Source of the DNA: Azohydromonas aeria | GTDB taxonomy: Bacteria > Pseudomonadota > Gammaproteobacteria > Burkholderiales > Burkholderiaceae_C | Length of the DNA: 39,478 nt | NCBI RefSeq assembly: GCF_009760915.1 | Contig: NZ_VIDQ01000070.1 | Location: 1 to 39,478 of the forward strand | Direction of reading: 5' to 3' | Part shown: one piece after another, positions 15,979 to 26,523 of the stretch | Numbering within the stretch: position 1 is the stretch's first letter | Layout of the letters: each line of letters starts with the position of its first letter | Program-made: the position numbers and the translations under genes | The notes under the pieces: model-generated | What the model was told of the DNA's origin: nothing | Database searches by the model: none | What the model saw: only the letters and a program-made list of their open reading frames with translations

Positions 15979-17436
15979 ATGGAGTTTGTCTACCTGCCAC
16001 TGCTGGCTGCAGCAGCCCTGGTGTTCGTCAGCGTGCTGGCGGGGATGTTTTCCACTCGTGTGGGCTTCTCGTTCCTGCTGGTGTTCCTGCTGGCGGGCAT
16101 CCTGGCCGGCGAGGATGGCATCGGGGGCTACCGCTTCGACGACTTCAGGCTCAGCGTCTGGGTGGGCAACCTGGCGCTGGCCGTGATCCTGCTGGACGGC
16201 GGACTGCGCACGGCCTACTCGACCTTCCGCACCGGGCTGCGCCCGGCCGCCGTGCTGGCCACGGTTGGTGTGGTGCTGTGCGCCGGCATCACGGCGCTGG
16301 CTGGCCGGTGGGTAGTGGGGCTGGACTGGACCATGGCGCTACTGCTGGGCGCGATCGTCGGCTCCACCGACGCCGCGGCGGTGTTCGCGCTGCTCACGCG
16401 CTCAGGCGTGACGCTCAACGAGCGCATCGCGGCGACGCTGGAGATCGAGTCGGGCGTCAACGATCCGATGGCGGTGTACCTGACGCTGGCGTTCATTGCC
16501 CTGGCCGCGTCGGATGCTCCGGCCTCGTCCGCCTGGGCGACGATGGCATTGTCCTTCTTGGAGCAATTTGGCTGGGGGGCGGTACTGGGCTTGGGCAGCG
16601 GCTTCCTGGGCGCGGCCCTGCTGCGGCGCGTGGCCACGCGTGACGCCGGTGGCGGCATCACGGCGCTGCTCGTTGGCGCGGCGGGGCTGTCGGTGTTTGC
16701 TGCCGCGGGGCTGCTTGGCGGCTCGGGTTTCCTGGCGGTCTACCTCTTCGGCCTGGTGGTGGGCAACAGGGCCGCCGCGGCCGTGGAGCCCAGCTTGCCG
16801 GCCATGGACGGCTATGCCTGGCTGGCACAGGCCAGCATGTTCCTGCTGCTGGGGCTGCTGGTCACTCCGTCAACATTCATGGACACGCTGGCCTCTTCCG
16901 TGGCCGTGGCCGCTGTCCTGATCTTCGTTGCCCGGCCGGTGGCCGTGTGGCTGTGCCTGGTGCCGTTTCGTTTCTCGCCGCGCGAGACCTGGTTCATCTC
17001 GTGGGTCGGCCTGCGCGGGGCGGTGCCCATCGTGCTGGCAATGTTCCCGCTGCTGGCCGGCATCCCGCAGGCGATGCTGCTGTTCAACGTCGCCTTTGTC
17101 GTGGTCCTGGCCTCGCTGCTCATCCAGGGCACGACCATCGGCGTGGCCGCGCGCAGGCTGCGCGTGGCGCTGCCAGAAAAGGACGACGAGCGGGGGATGC
17201 GCAGCGTGTTCCGCGACTTTGCGCTGGACCCCGCCACGCCGGTCGCGCAGGTGTGCGAGTTCTACGGCCTGCCTGCGCCGGCAGCGCCCTCCAGCACGCT
17301 TGCAGAGTGGCTGGCCCGCGAGATCGGACGTCCTCCGGTGGCAGGAGACCATGTCCGGCACGGGAGCGCAACGTTCGTGGTGCGTGCGCTGCACGAGGGG
17401 CGCATCACGAGTGTCGGTCTGGGTCTGCAGGAGTGA
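15979..17436 (+). CDS. NhaP2/CvrA-type potassium (or sodium)/proton antiporter
   Basis: From the ATG at 15979 the 485-residue protein starts MEFVYLPLLAAAALVFVSVL. It has a CPA1-type exchanger domain of about 12-13 helices (about 5-395) with the ion-site motif LEIESGVNDPMAVYLTL, GSTDAAAVFALL, and the Arg-containing GLRGAVPIVLAM. A short cytoplasmic tail (about 400-485; DFALDPATPVAQVCEFYGLP, then GDHVRHGSATFVVRAL) resembles the CorC_HlyC-associated domain of NhaP2/CvrA. The TrkA-C part usual in the ~575-residue E. coli type is missing or very short. Family members exchange K+ or Na+ for H+. The upstream start at 15655 would add a low-quality leader. Its 3' end overlaps the decayed usp gene on the other strand. 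Confidence 0.92.
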   Translation: MEFVYLPLLAAAALVFVSVLAGMFSTRVGFSFLLVFLLAGILAGEDGIGGYRFDDFRLSVWVGNLALAVILLDGGLRTAYSTFRTGLRPAAVLATVGVVLCAGITALAGRWVVGLDWTMALLLGAIVGSTDAAAVFALLTRSGVTLNERIAATLEIESGVNDPMAVYLTLAFIALAASDAPASSAWATMALSFLEQFGWGAVLGLGSGFLGAALLRRVATRDAGGGITALLVGAAGLSVFAAAGLLGGSGFLAVYLFGLVVGNRAAAAVEPSLPAMDGYAWLAQASMFLLLGLLVTPSTFMDTLASSVAVAAVLIFVARPVAVWLCLVPFRFSPRETWFISWVGLRGAVPIVLAMFPLLAGIPQAMLLFNVAFVVVLASLLIQGTTIGVAARRLRVALPEKDDERGMRSVFRDFALDPATPVAQVCEFYGLPAPAAPSSTLAEWLAREIGRPPVAGDHVRHGSATFVVRALHEGRITSVGLGLQE

Positions 17437-18095
17437 AGTCGCCCTGGCCGCCGGCTGTGCCTGGGGCTGCGGTCGCGCCCTGCCGCGCAACGGCCGCCAG
17501 GACCAGCAAGTCGGCGCGGCCCTCGGCCAGTACACGCCGGGCGACGCTCCCGGGCTGCGGCTGCTGCGTGCGGGGCGGGCATGCCGTGCAAGCACGGCGA
17601 GGCCGGCGTCCTGCGTCCGTTCCTCCCCAACGACGCGCGAGGAAGGGTCTGCCTGGACAACGATGGACTCCCACTGCCCTGGCAGGAGCCCGCCCTGCAG
17701 GGCAAGCCCATGAAGTGGCCGCCCGGCCAGGGCTGGTGCCTGGGCTGGGTGCCCAGGGGACTGAGGAGCCTGCACGGGCGCATGCTGCACCGTCATGAGC
17801 ACCACGCGCGCCTGTGGTGCGGCAGCGCGGGCCAGAGCCAGCGATGCTCCACACTCGGCAGCCAGGTCCACGGGCACGAGCACGCGTCGGTACGGCCGGC
17901 GTGGCTGTTGCCGCACCACCACCAGCAGCGGTGTGCAAGCGTGGTCCAACAGCCGCTGGCACATGGCCCCTGCCGCAGGGCGGCGCAGCAAACCACCGGC
18001 CGGTGGCGCAAGCCACTTCGGCTGCGCGGCAGGCTGCACGCCGCGCCTGCGCCGAGAAGTCCGTCGTCACCAGCGATGGGGCCGAGCGCGCTCAT
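17405..18095 (-). pseudogene. Universal stress protein (UspA) pseudogene, with indels and internal deletion
   Basis: Three minus-strand frames together make a broken tandem UspA protein. MSALGPI (ATG at 18095) leads, after one extra base, to VTTDFSAQARRAACRAAEVA. A gap removing most of domain 1 follows, and another frame resumes with QRLLDHACTPLLVVVRQQP and YRRVLVPVDLAAECGASLAL, the start of domain 2. A further frame change precedes VARRVLAEGRADLLVLAAVA at the end. The order matches the intact Usp proteins in the window. It lies antisense and downstream of the antiporter gene. Confidence 0.75.
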
Positions 18096-18623
18096 GGGCG
18101 TTCCCCACGGGGCTGCGGACGCCGCACGGCACGACGCTCCGGTGAGTCACACCGCCTCGGTGTTGCCTTGCGATGGTGGGCGCTCATGGCGGGCAATGAG
18201 CTCCGTCCGGGACAGCGACAGTGCCGGTGGCAAGGGCAAGGCATGCACCGCGATAGGCGGGTCGGCAGCTCGCGGTGTGCGTGCTCCAGCAGTGGCGCTG
18301 AAGCAGTGGACCCGCCGCCGGGCCATTGGTTTCGCGCCGCGCCAGCCCGGGGGCTGGCGCGGCGCCCGGGGTATGCTAGTGGGCAGAAGCACACCCGCGC
18401 CACGGCCGTCACGCGCGCCGTGATCTGCCCGCACTGCGCGGCATGGGCATTGGAGAGGCATGCCTGCCGGCAGCTCTGTCCAGAGCAAGCCTTCCCGAGC
18501 CGTGAGTCTTGGCTGTGTCAGCCATGGCTCGGTGCAGCCCGGTGAGCAGCCGCGCGCAATTGCAGCGCGGTGCGCGGGTGAGCTGCCAATGAACAACAGC
18601 AGCCGGACAGCGTATGCCGGCTC
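18096..18623. other. Leader region upstream of the mrp operon, no gene seen
   Basis: No frame here looks like protein on either strand. Its one clear structure is the perfect inverted repeat at 18334-18365, listed separately. The mrp promoter must lie here or just upstream, but no convincing -10/-35 pair stands out. Confidence 0.5.
18334..18365. repeat. Perfect 15-bp inverted repeat with 2-base loop
   Basis: GCGCCGCGCCAGCCC (18334-18348) is followed after GG by its exact reverse complement (18351-18365). It lies about 260 bases before mrpA and about 240 bases beyond the start of the decayed usp gene. It could act as a transcription terminator or insulator without a T-run, a cruciform, or a regulatory leader structure. 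Confidence 0.6.
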
Positions 18624-21541
<2,918 letters not shown>

Positions 21542-21542
<1 letters not shown>

Positions 21543-21886
21543 TGGAGATCGTGGTGTCCCTGGCCATCGGCGTCATGACGGGCGCGGGCGTGTGGCTGGT
21601 GCTGCGCCCGCGCACCTTCCAGGTGCTCATCGGGCTGTCGCTGCTGTCGTACGCGGTCAACCTCTTCATCTTCAGCGTGGGCAGCCTGTCCGTTGACAAG
21701 GAGCCCATCGTCAAGCCCGGCCTGGCGGCCAACCTGGAGAACTACACCGACCCGCTGCCGCAATCGCTGGTGCTCACGGCCATCGTCATCGGCTTCGCCA
21801 CCACGGCGCTGTTCCTGGTGGTGCTGCTGGCGCTGCGGGGCCTGAGCGGCGGCGACCACGTGGACGGGCAGGAGGAGCGGCCATGA
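21542..21886 (+). CDS. mrpC: Mrp antiporter subunit C
   Basis: The 114-residue protein is a NuoK homologue with three membrane helices: MEIVVSLAIGVMTGAGVWLV, then FQVLIGLSLLSYAVNLFIFS with the conserved Asn, and LVLTAIVIGFATTALFLVVL. It matches the family in length and in the conserved DPLPQSLVLTAIVIG block before helix 3. The start overlaps the mrpAB stop and its own stop overlaps the mrpD start (ATGA), so translation of the operon is coupled. It is an essential structural subunit of the Mrp complex in the inner membrane. Confidence 0.95.
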
Positions 21887-23565
21887 ACGAGCCCTGGTCC
21901 TCCCTGGGCCTGCCGCTGCAGCACCTGGTGGTGGCGCCGGTGCTGCTGCCGCTGGTGACGGCGGCGCTCATGCTGCTGCTGGGCACCAGGCGGCGCAACC
22001 TCAAGGCGGTGCTCAACCTGGCTTCCACCGTGGCCGGGCTGGTGCTGGCGGTGCTGCTGCTGCGCCGCGTGGGCGTGGGCGACGCCGCGCAGGCCTTCGC
22101 GCTGTACCTGCCGGGCAACTGGCCCGTGCCCTTCGGCATCGTGCTGGTGGCCGACCGGCTCTCGGCGCTGATGACGGTGCTGGCCGGCGGCGTGACGCTG
22201 GCCTCGCTGCTCTATGCCCTGGCGCGCTGGCACCAGGCGGGCGTGTACTTCCACGTGCTGTTCCAGCTGCAGCTCGTGGGGCTGTACGGCGCCTTCCTCA
22301 CCGGCGACCTGTTCAACCTGTTCGTCTTCTTCGAGGTACTGCTGGCCGCCAGCTACGGGCTGCTGCTGCACGGCGACGGGACGGCGCGGGTGCGCGCCGG
22401 GCTGCACTACATCGCCATCAACCTGGTGGCCTCGCTGCTGTTCCTCATCGGCGTGGCGCTGCTCTACGGCGTGGCCGGCACGCTCAACATGGCCGACCTG
22501 TCGGTGAAGCTGCGCGTGGTGCCCGAGAGCGACCGCGGCCTGCTGCACGCCGGCGCCTCGATCCTGGCCATCGCCTTCCTGGCCAAGGCCGCGCTGTGGC
22601 CGCTGAACTTCTGGCTGCCGCCGGCCTACGCGGCGGCCAGCGCGCCGGTGGCGGGGCTGTTCGTGATCCTGACCAAGGTGGGCGTGTACGCGGTGCTGCG
22701 GCTGTGGACGCTGTGCTTCCCCACCGGTGCGGGCGCATCGGCCATGTTCGGCAGCGAGGCGCTGGTGTGGGGCGGGCTGGCGACGCTGGCCTTCGGCTCG
22801 GTGGGCATGCTGGCCTCGCAGCAGCTCGCCCGCCTGGCGGGCTACAGCATCATTGCCTCCTCGGGCACGCTCATCGCCGCGCTGGGCTTCAACCAGCCCG
22901 CGCTCAGCAGCGGCGCGTTGTACTACCTGGCCAGCTCCACGCTGGCGGGCTGCGCGCTGTTCCTGCTGGTGGAGCTGCTGGAGCGCGCGCGTCAGGTGCA
23001 GCCCGATCCGCTGGTGGTCGACGACACGCGCGAGGCGCTGCCGTTCTTCCTGGACGCCGAGCCGATCACCGATGCCAACCTCGACGACGAGGAGGAGGCG
23101 CTCATCGGCCGCGCCATTCCCGCGGCGCTGGCCTTCCTGGGCGTGGCCTTCACGCTGTGCGCGCTGGTGGTGGCGGGGCTGCCGCCGCTGTCGGGCTTCG
23201 TCGCCAAGCTGGCGATGCTCACCACGCTGCTGGACATGCACGGCGCGGCGGCCTGGGTGCTGTTCGCGCTGCTGATCCTCTCCGGCCTGGCCGCGGCCAC
23301 CGGGCTGCTGCGCGTGGGCATGCGCCACTTCTGGACGCTGCAGGCCAAGCCGGCGCCGCGGCTGCGCATCGTCGAGACCTTGCCCATCGGGCTGCTGCTG
23401 CTGGGCTGCGCGCTGCTGGTGGTGCACGGCGACGCGGCGCTGCGCTACATGCGCGTGACGGCCGACACGCTGCACCTGCCCGGGCGCTACATCGACGCCG
23501 TGATGGCGGCGCAGCCCGTGGCGCCGGCGGCATTGCCGGTTGCCGCGCCGGGGAGAGCACCATGA
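21883..23565 (+). CDS. mrpD: Mrp antiporter subunit D
   Basis: The 560-residue protein is a NuoM/NuoN-like proton-pumping module with about 14 helices. Diagnostic segments are the Glu-containing LFNLFVFFEVLLAASYGLLL (about 145), the Lys-containing SILAIAFLAKAALWPLNFWL (about 226-245) with PPAYAAASAPVAG after it, and a later GLPPLSGFVAKLAMLTTLLD stretch. A polar insert with several acidic residues (DANLDDEEEAL, about 400) precedes the last helices. It overlaps mrpC upstream and mrpE downstream by four bases each. Like subunit A it is thought to carry one of the ion or proton channels of the complex. Confidence 0.95.
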   Translation: MNEPWSSLGLPLQHLVVAPVLLPLVTAALMLLLGTRRRNLKAVLNLASTVAGLVLAVLLLRRVGVGDAAQAFALYLPGNWPVPFGIVLVADRLSALMTVLAGGVTLASLLYALARWHQAGVYFHVLFQLQLVGLYGAFLTGDLFNLFVFFEVLLAASYGLLLHGDGTARVRAGLHYIAINLVASLLFLIGVALLYGVAGTLNMADLSVKLRVVPESDRGLLHAGASILAIAFLAKAALWPLNFWLPPAYAAASAPVAGLFVILTKVGVYAVLRLWTLCFPTGAGASAMFGSEALVWGGLATLAFGSVGMLASQQLARLAGYSIIASSGTLIAALGFNQPALSSGALYYLASSTLAGCALFLLVELLERARQVQPDPLVVDDTREALPFFLDAEPITDANLDDEEEALIGRAIPAALAFLGVAFTLCALVVAGLPPLSGFVAKLAMLTTLLDMHGAAAWVLFALLILSGLAAATGLLRVGMRHFWTLQAKPAPRLRIVETLPIGLLLLGCALLVVHGDAALRYMRVTADTLHLPGRYIDAVMAAQPVAPAALPVAAPGRAP

Positions 23566-24053
23566 GGCGGCGCTGGCTGCCCGCGCCGCTGCTGTCGGCG
23601 GCGCTGTTCGCGCTGTGGCTGATGCTGCAGGAGAGCCTGAGCCCGGGGCACCTGCTGCTGGGCGCGGTGCTGGCCCTGGTGATTCCGGCGCTGATGGCCC
23701 CGCTGCGCCCGGCCGCCGGGCCGATACGCCGGCCGCTGGTGCTGGGCCGGCTCATCCTGATGGTGGGCTATGAGGTGGTGGTGTCGGCGCTGCAGGTAGG
23801 GCACGGCGTGCTGCGCTCGCGGCGGCGTCCGCCGCGCGGCCGCTTCGTCGTGATCCCGCTGGAACTGCGCGACGAGCACGCGCTGGCGGCGCTGGCGGTG
23901 ATCACCGCCGTCATCCCCGGCACGGTCTGGTCCGAGCTCGCCCCCGACCGCAGCGCGCTGCTGCTGCACGTCTTCGACGTCGAGGACGAGGCGGCCTTCA
24001 TCGACACCTACAAGCGCCGCTACGAGCAGCCGCTGAAGGAGATCTTCGAATGA
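23562..24053 (+). CDS. mrpE: Mrp antiporter subunit E
   Basis: The 163-residue MnhE-family protein starts MRRRWLPAPLLSAALFALWL, overlapping the mrpD stop by four bases. It has two or three N-terminal helices (about 8-50 and a shorter one near 65-85) and a soluble C-terminal domain with the conserved VIPLELRDEHALAALAVITA and PGTVWSELAPDRSALLLHVF. This subunit is required for assembly and full activity. Length and order are normal and no defect is visible. Confidence 0.94.
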   Translation: MRRRWLPAPLLSAALFALWLMLQESLSPGHLLLGAVLALVIPALMAPLRPAAGPIRRPLVLGRLILMVGYEVVVSALQVGHGVLRSRRRPPRGRFVVIPLELRDEHALAALAVITAVIPGTVWSELAPDRSALLLHVFDVEDEAAFIDTYKRRYEQPLKEIFE

Positions 24054-24328
24054 GCGTGGTATTGACCGTGGCCATCACGGTGACGCTGGTGTTCTACGCG
24101 CTGGCCCTGGGCATCGGGCTGCTGCGCGTGCTGCACGGCCCCAGCGCGCAGGACCGCGTGCTGGCGCTGGACTTCATGTACGTGGTGGGCATGCTGACCA
24201 TGCTGGTGCTGGCCATCCGCTACGACAGCAGCATGTACTTCGAGGGCGCGCTGCTGATGGTGCTGTTCGGCTTCGTGAGCTCGGTGGCGCTGGCCAAGTT
24301 CCTGTTGCGCGGCGAGGTGATCGAATGA
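24050..24328 (+). CDS. mrpF: Mrp antiporter subunit F
   Basis: The 92-residue, three-helix MnhF/MrpF-family protein contains the conserved GPSAQDRVLALDFMYVVGML between helices 1 and 2, including the Asp seen in the family. It ends FVSSVALAKFLLRGEVIE. The start overlaps mrpE (ATGA) and the end overlaps mrpG. No oddities. Confidence 0.94.
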   Translation: MSVVLTVAITVTLVFYALALGIGLLRVLHGPSAQDRVLALDFMYVVGMLTMLVLAIRYDSSMYFEGALLMVLFGFVSSVALAKFLLRGEVIE

Positions 24329-24666
24329 GCGCGCCGCTGAGCGAGATCGTCGTGGCCGTGTTGCTGCTGCTCAGCGGCATGGTGGTGCTCGCCGCGGCAC
24401 TGGGGCTGCGGCGGCTGCCCGACTTCTTCCTGCGCATGCACGCGCCGGCGCTGGCCTCGACGCTGGCGGCGTGGGTCGTGACGCTGGCCTCCATCGTCCA
24501 CTTCTCGGCACGCCAGGGCGAGCTGTCGCTGCACGTGTGGCTGATCATCATCGTGCTGTCCATCACCGCACCGGTGACGACGATCGTGTTGGCGCGCGCA
24601 GCGCTGTTTCGCCAGCGCCAGGCCGGCAACAAGCAGGTGCCACCACCGCTCGAGCCGCGCCGGTAG
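24325..24666 (+). CDS. mrpG: Mrp antiporter subunit G
   Basis: The 113-residue MnhG/MrpG-family protein has three helices, with the signature GLRRLPDFFLRMHAPALAST between the first and second, then VWLIIIVLSITAPVTTIVLA. It ends in a short basic tail. It closes the mrp operon: the next plus-strand gene begins about 120 bases later. No clear terminator follows. Confidence 0.94.
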   Translation: MSAPLSEIVVAVLLLLSGMVVLAAALGLRRLPDFFLRMHAPALASTLAAWVVTLASIVHFSARQGELSLHVWLIIIVLSITAPVTTIVLARAALFRQRQAGNKQVPPPLEPRR

Positions 24667-24787
24667 CCGCCCGGCCCGCACGTGGGCGAGCAGCCATGGC
24701 GGTGTCTTCCGAAGTCGCTACCGGCCTGACCAGGGCTTACAGTGTGGGCCTGGGTCTTCGTGATCCCGCCAAGGGCCACACGCTGCC

Positions 24788-25123
24788 GTGCTTCCGTCGC
24801 CGAGTCCCCTGCGCCGAGCCGTTGTCCTGGGTTTTGCCTGGCTCCTGGCCTGGACCGTGATCAATGCAAGCCGCGACCAGGCGGTTCGCAGCACGCTGAT
24901 CTTCGCCGCACCAGTGGTCTGGGTGGCCTGGCACGACGTGCGAGCCGCATTCGTGATGGCCGGCATGGGAACCTTGAGCGCGCTGGCCGGCGGGGCGATC
25001 CCTCACCCGGGTTCGCAGGAGCCTGCCTTCGTCGAAGGGCTGTTTGCCTACTACAAGCTCTCGATCCTGGCCGTCTGCACCGTGCTCGTGCGCAGGCACG
25101 TTCGCCACGAGGAGCCGTCGTAG
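24788..25123 (+). CDS. Small membrane protein downstream of mrp operon
   Basis: From a GTG at 24788 the 111-residue product has three predicted helices: RRAVVLGFAWLLAWTVINAS, RSTLIFAAPVVWVAWHDVRA leading into AAFVMAGMGTLSALAGGAI, and LFAYYKLSILAVCTVLVRRH. It ends in a short basic tail. I do not recognise the family. It shares the direction of mrpG but is about 120 bases away without overlap, so membership of the operon is uncertain. Frame quality and codon use are good. Confidence 0.65.
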   Translation: MLPSPSPLRRAVVLGFAWLLAWTVINASRDQAVRSTLIFAAPVVWVAWHDVRAAFVMAGMGTLSALAGGAIPHPGSQEPAFVEGLFAYYKLSILAVCTVLVRRHVRHEEPS

Positions 25124-25220
25124 CCTCACGGGACACGCACGTCGCGCACCGGGGCTCACTTCAAGCTGTCTGTGCTGCGGCGCTGGGCCGACTGCTCCCT
25201 CGTGCCCAGCTTCGCGCGCC

Positions 25221-25528
25221 CTACCGGGCCGGCTGAAACATGATGATGCCCATGCCCGCCAGCGCGACAGTGGCGCCGGCGAGGTCCCAGCTCGTGGGCC
25301 GGATATGATCAACCGCCCACGGCCACACCAAGGCCACGCCGCCGTAGGCCGCGTACACCCGGCCTGCAGCGGTGCCGTGCAGCGTGAGCAGCCAGGCAAA
25401 CAGCGCCAGGCTTGCCGCTGCCGGCATCAGCAGCCAGGCAGAGCGCCCCTGCCTGAGCCACAGGTAAGGCAGGTAGCACCCGGCAATCTCGGCCAGCGGG
25501 TGGCCACGAACAGCAGCAACGTCCTCAT
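25221..25528 (-). pseudogene. ynfA: YnfA/UPF0060 small membrane protein, frameshifted
   Basis: The downstream frame encodes LAEIAGCYLPYLWLRQGRSA, then AAYGGVALVWPWAVDHIRP and DLAGATVALAGMGIIMFQP, the highly conserved YnfA family of about 110 residues. The expected N-terminus, MRTLLLFVAT, is present from an ATG at 25528 but in another frame. GTGGCCACCCGCTGGCCGAG appears to lack one base relative to the expected VATALAE coding sequence near 25499-25508. Without the shift the gene would be complete. This is either a real inactivating mutation or a sequencing error. A longer frame to 25565 gives a non-native start. Confidence 0.8.
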
Positions 25529-25635
25529 CGGGCAATCGTCCACGGGCTCCAGGAGCGCCCGGCAAGGCCAGTACCCCGTGGCAACGGCCGCAGCAGCCCT
25601 GCCGCCTTGATCCTGCGACGGCCGCGCGGCCTGCG

Positions 25636-26523
25636 TCAGCCGTCAGCGCGCGGCTCGCGCACCAGCAGGGTGTCGCAGGGCAGCCATTCCAGCAACCGGG
25701 CCGCCGTGCTGCCCAGCAGCAAGCTCATGACCGCGCTGCGCCCGCGGCTGCCCATCACCACCAGCTCGATGTCGTGCTGCCGCACGTACCGGGCCAGGGC
25801 CGCTTCGACAGCGCCTTCCTCGACGACGCATCGAACCCTCACATGGTCGGGCAGCGCGCTGGCCTCCACGAATGCCGCACACTCGCGCTGCTCGGCCTCG
25901 AGGTTGGCAGCGCCGGTCGGCGCGGCATCGGCCAGACCGACCAGCGTGGTCATGCAGGCGTGGTAGACCACCAGCTCACGCCCCGGCAACAGCTGCGCGG
26001 CGGTGCGCAGCGCATGATGGGAGGACTGCGAGAAGTCGCTCGCGACGAGCACCCGCTGGTAAGGCCCGTGGGGCCGCTTGCGCACCACCAGCAGCGGCTG
26101 CGACAGCGACCTCGCCAGGCGCTCGACGGTCGAGCCCAGCAGGAACTGCCGCAGAGGACCGCCTTGCGACACGGCGGTGACGACCAGCCCGGCATGCTCA
26201 CGCGCGGCGGTCTCGGCCACCTTGGCGGCGACGTCGCTGCCGGCGCCCAGGCGCAGGGCCACCGGGACGTCCGCCTGTCCCAGGTCGCGTGAGAGCTGCT
26301 GCGCCGCCACCTGCAGCAGCTGCGCATGGTTGGCCCCACCGATCCAGGCCAGGGTCTGGTCAGGCGAGGCCGTGGGATCCAGGACATGCAGCGCCACCAG
26401 CTCAGCCTCCCACTGCCGCGCCAGTTGCGCGGCCCGGTCCAGGGCCCGGTCGCAACGCGCGCTCAGGTCGGTGGCCAGCAACAAGCGCTGGGGGAAGGGA
26501 CCGGCCTGGCGGGCATCAACCAT
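25636..26523 (-). CDS. Universal stress protein, tandem UspA domains
   Basis: From the ATG at 26523 (MVDARQAGPFPQRLLLATDL) the protein is 295 residues with two UspA domains. Domain 1 is about 10-150, with SQGGPLRQFLLGSTVERLAR and PLLVVRK. Domain 2 is about 155-290, with GSRGRSAVMSLLLGSTAARL and DTLLVRE; both keep the ATP-type G-2x-G-9x-G(S/T) pattern. The start codon overlaps the stop of the ATPase gene by eight bases, so the two are translated together. A longer in-frame start at 26562 lies inside the ATPase gene and is less likely. Pairing of a Usp protein with a cation ATPase suggests a shared stress response, which is inferred. Confidence 0.9.
   Translation of the reverse strand: MVDARQAGPFPQRLLLATDLSARCDRALDRAAQLARQWEAELVALHVLDPTASPDQTLAWIGGANHAQLLQVAAQQLSRDLGQADVPVALRLGAGSDVAAKVAETAAREHAGLVVTAVSQGGPLRQFLLGSTVERLARSLSQPLLVVRKRPHGPYQRVLVASDFSQSSHHALRTAAQLLPGRELVVYHACMTTLVGLADAAPTGAANLEAEQRECAAFVEASALPDHVRVRCVVEEGAVEAALARYVRQHDIELVVMGSRGRSAVMSLLLGSTAARLLEWLPCDTLLVREPRADG

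Noticed and set aside
18147..18596. Minus-strand frame of 149 codons upstream of mrp
   Set aside because: Arg/Pro/Cys-rich composition, no ribosome-binding site, and it spans the perfect hairpin; not convincing as a gene.
21742..23475. Long minus-strand frame across mrpC and mrpD
   Set aside because: Gln/His/Arg-rich shadow of the coding strand, with no start signal.
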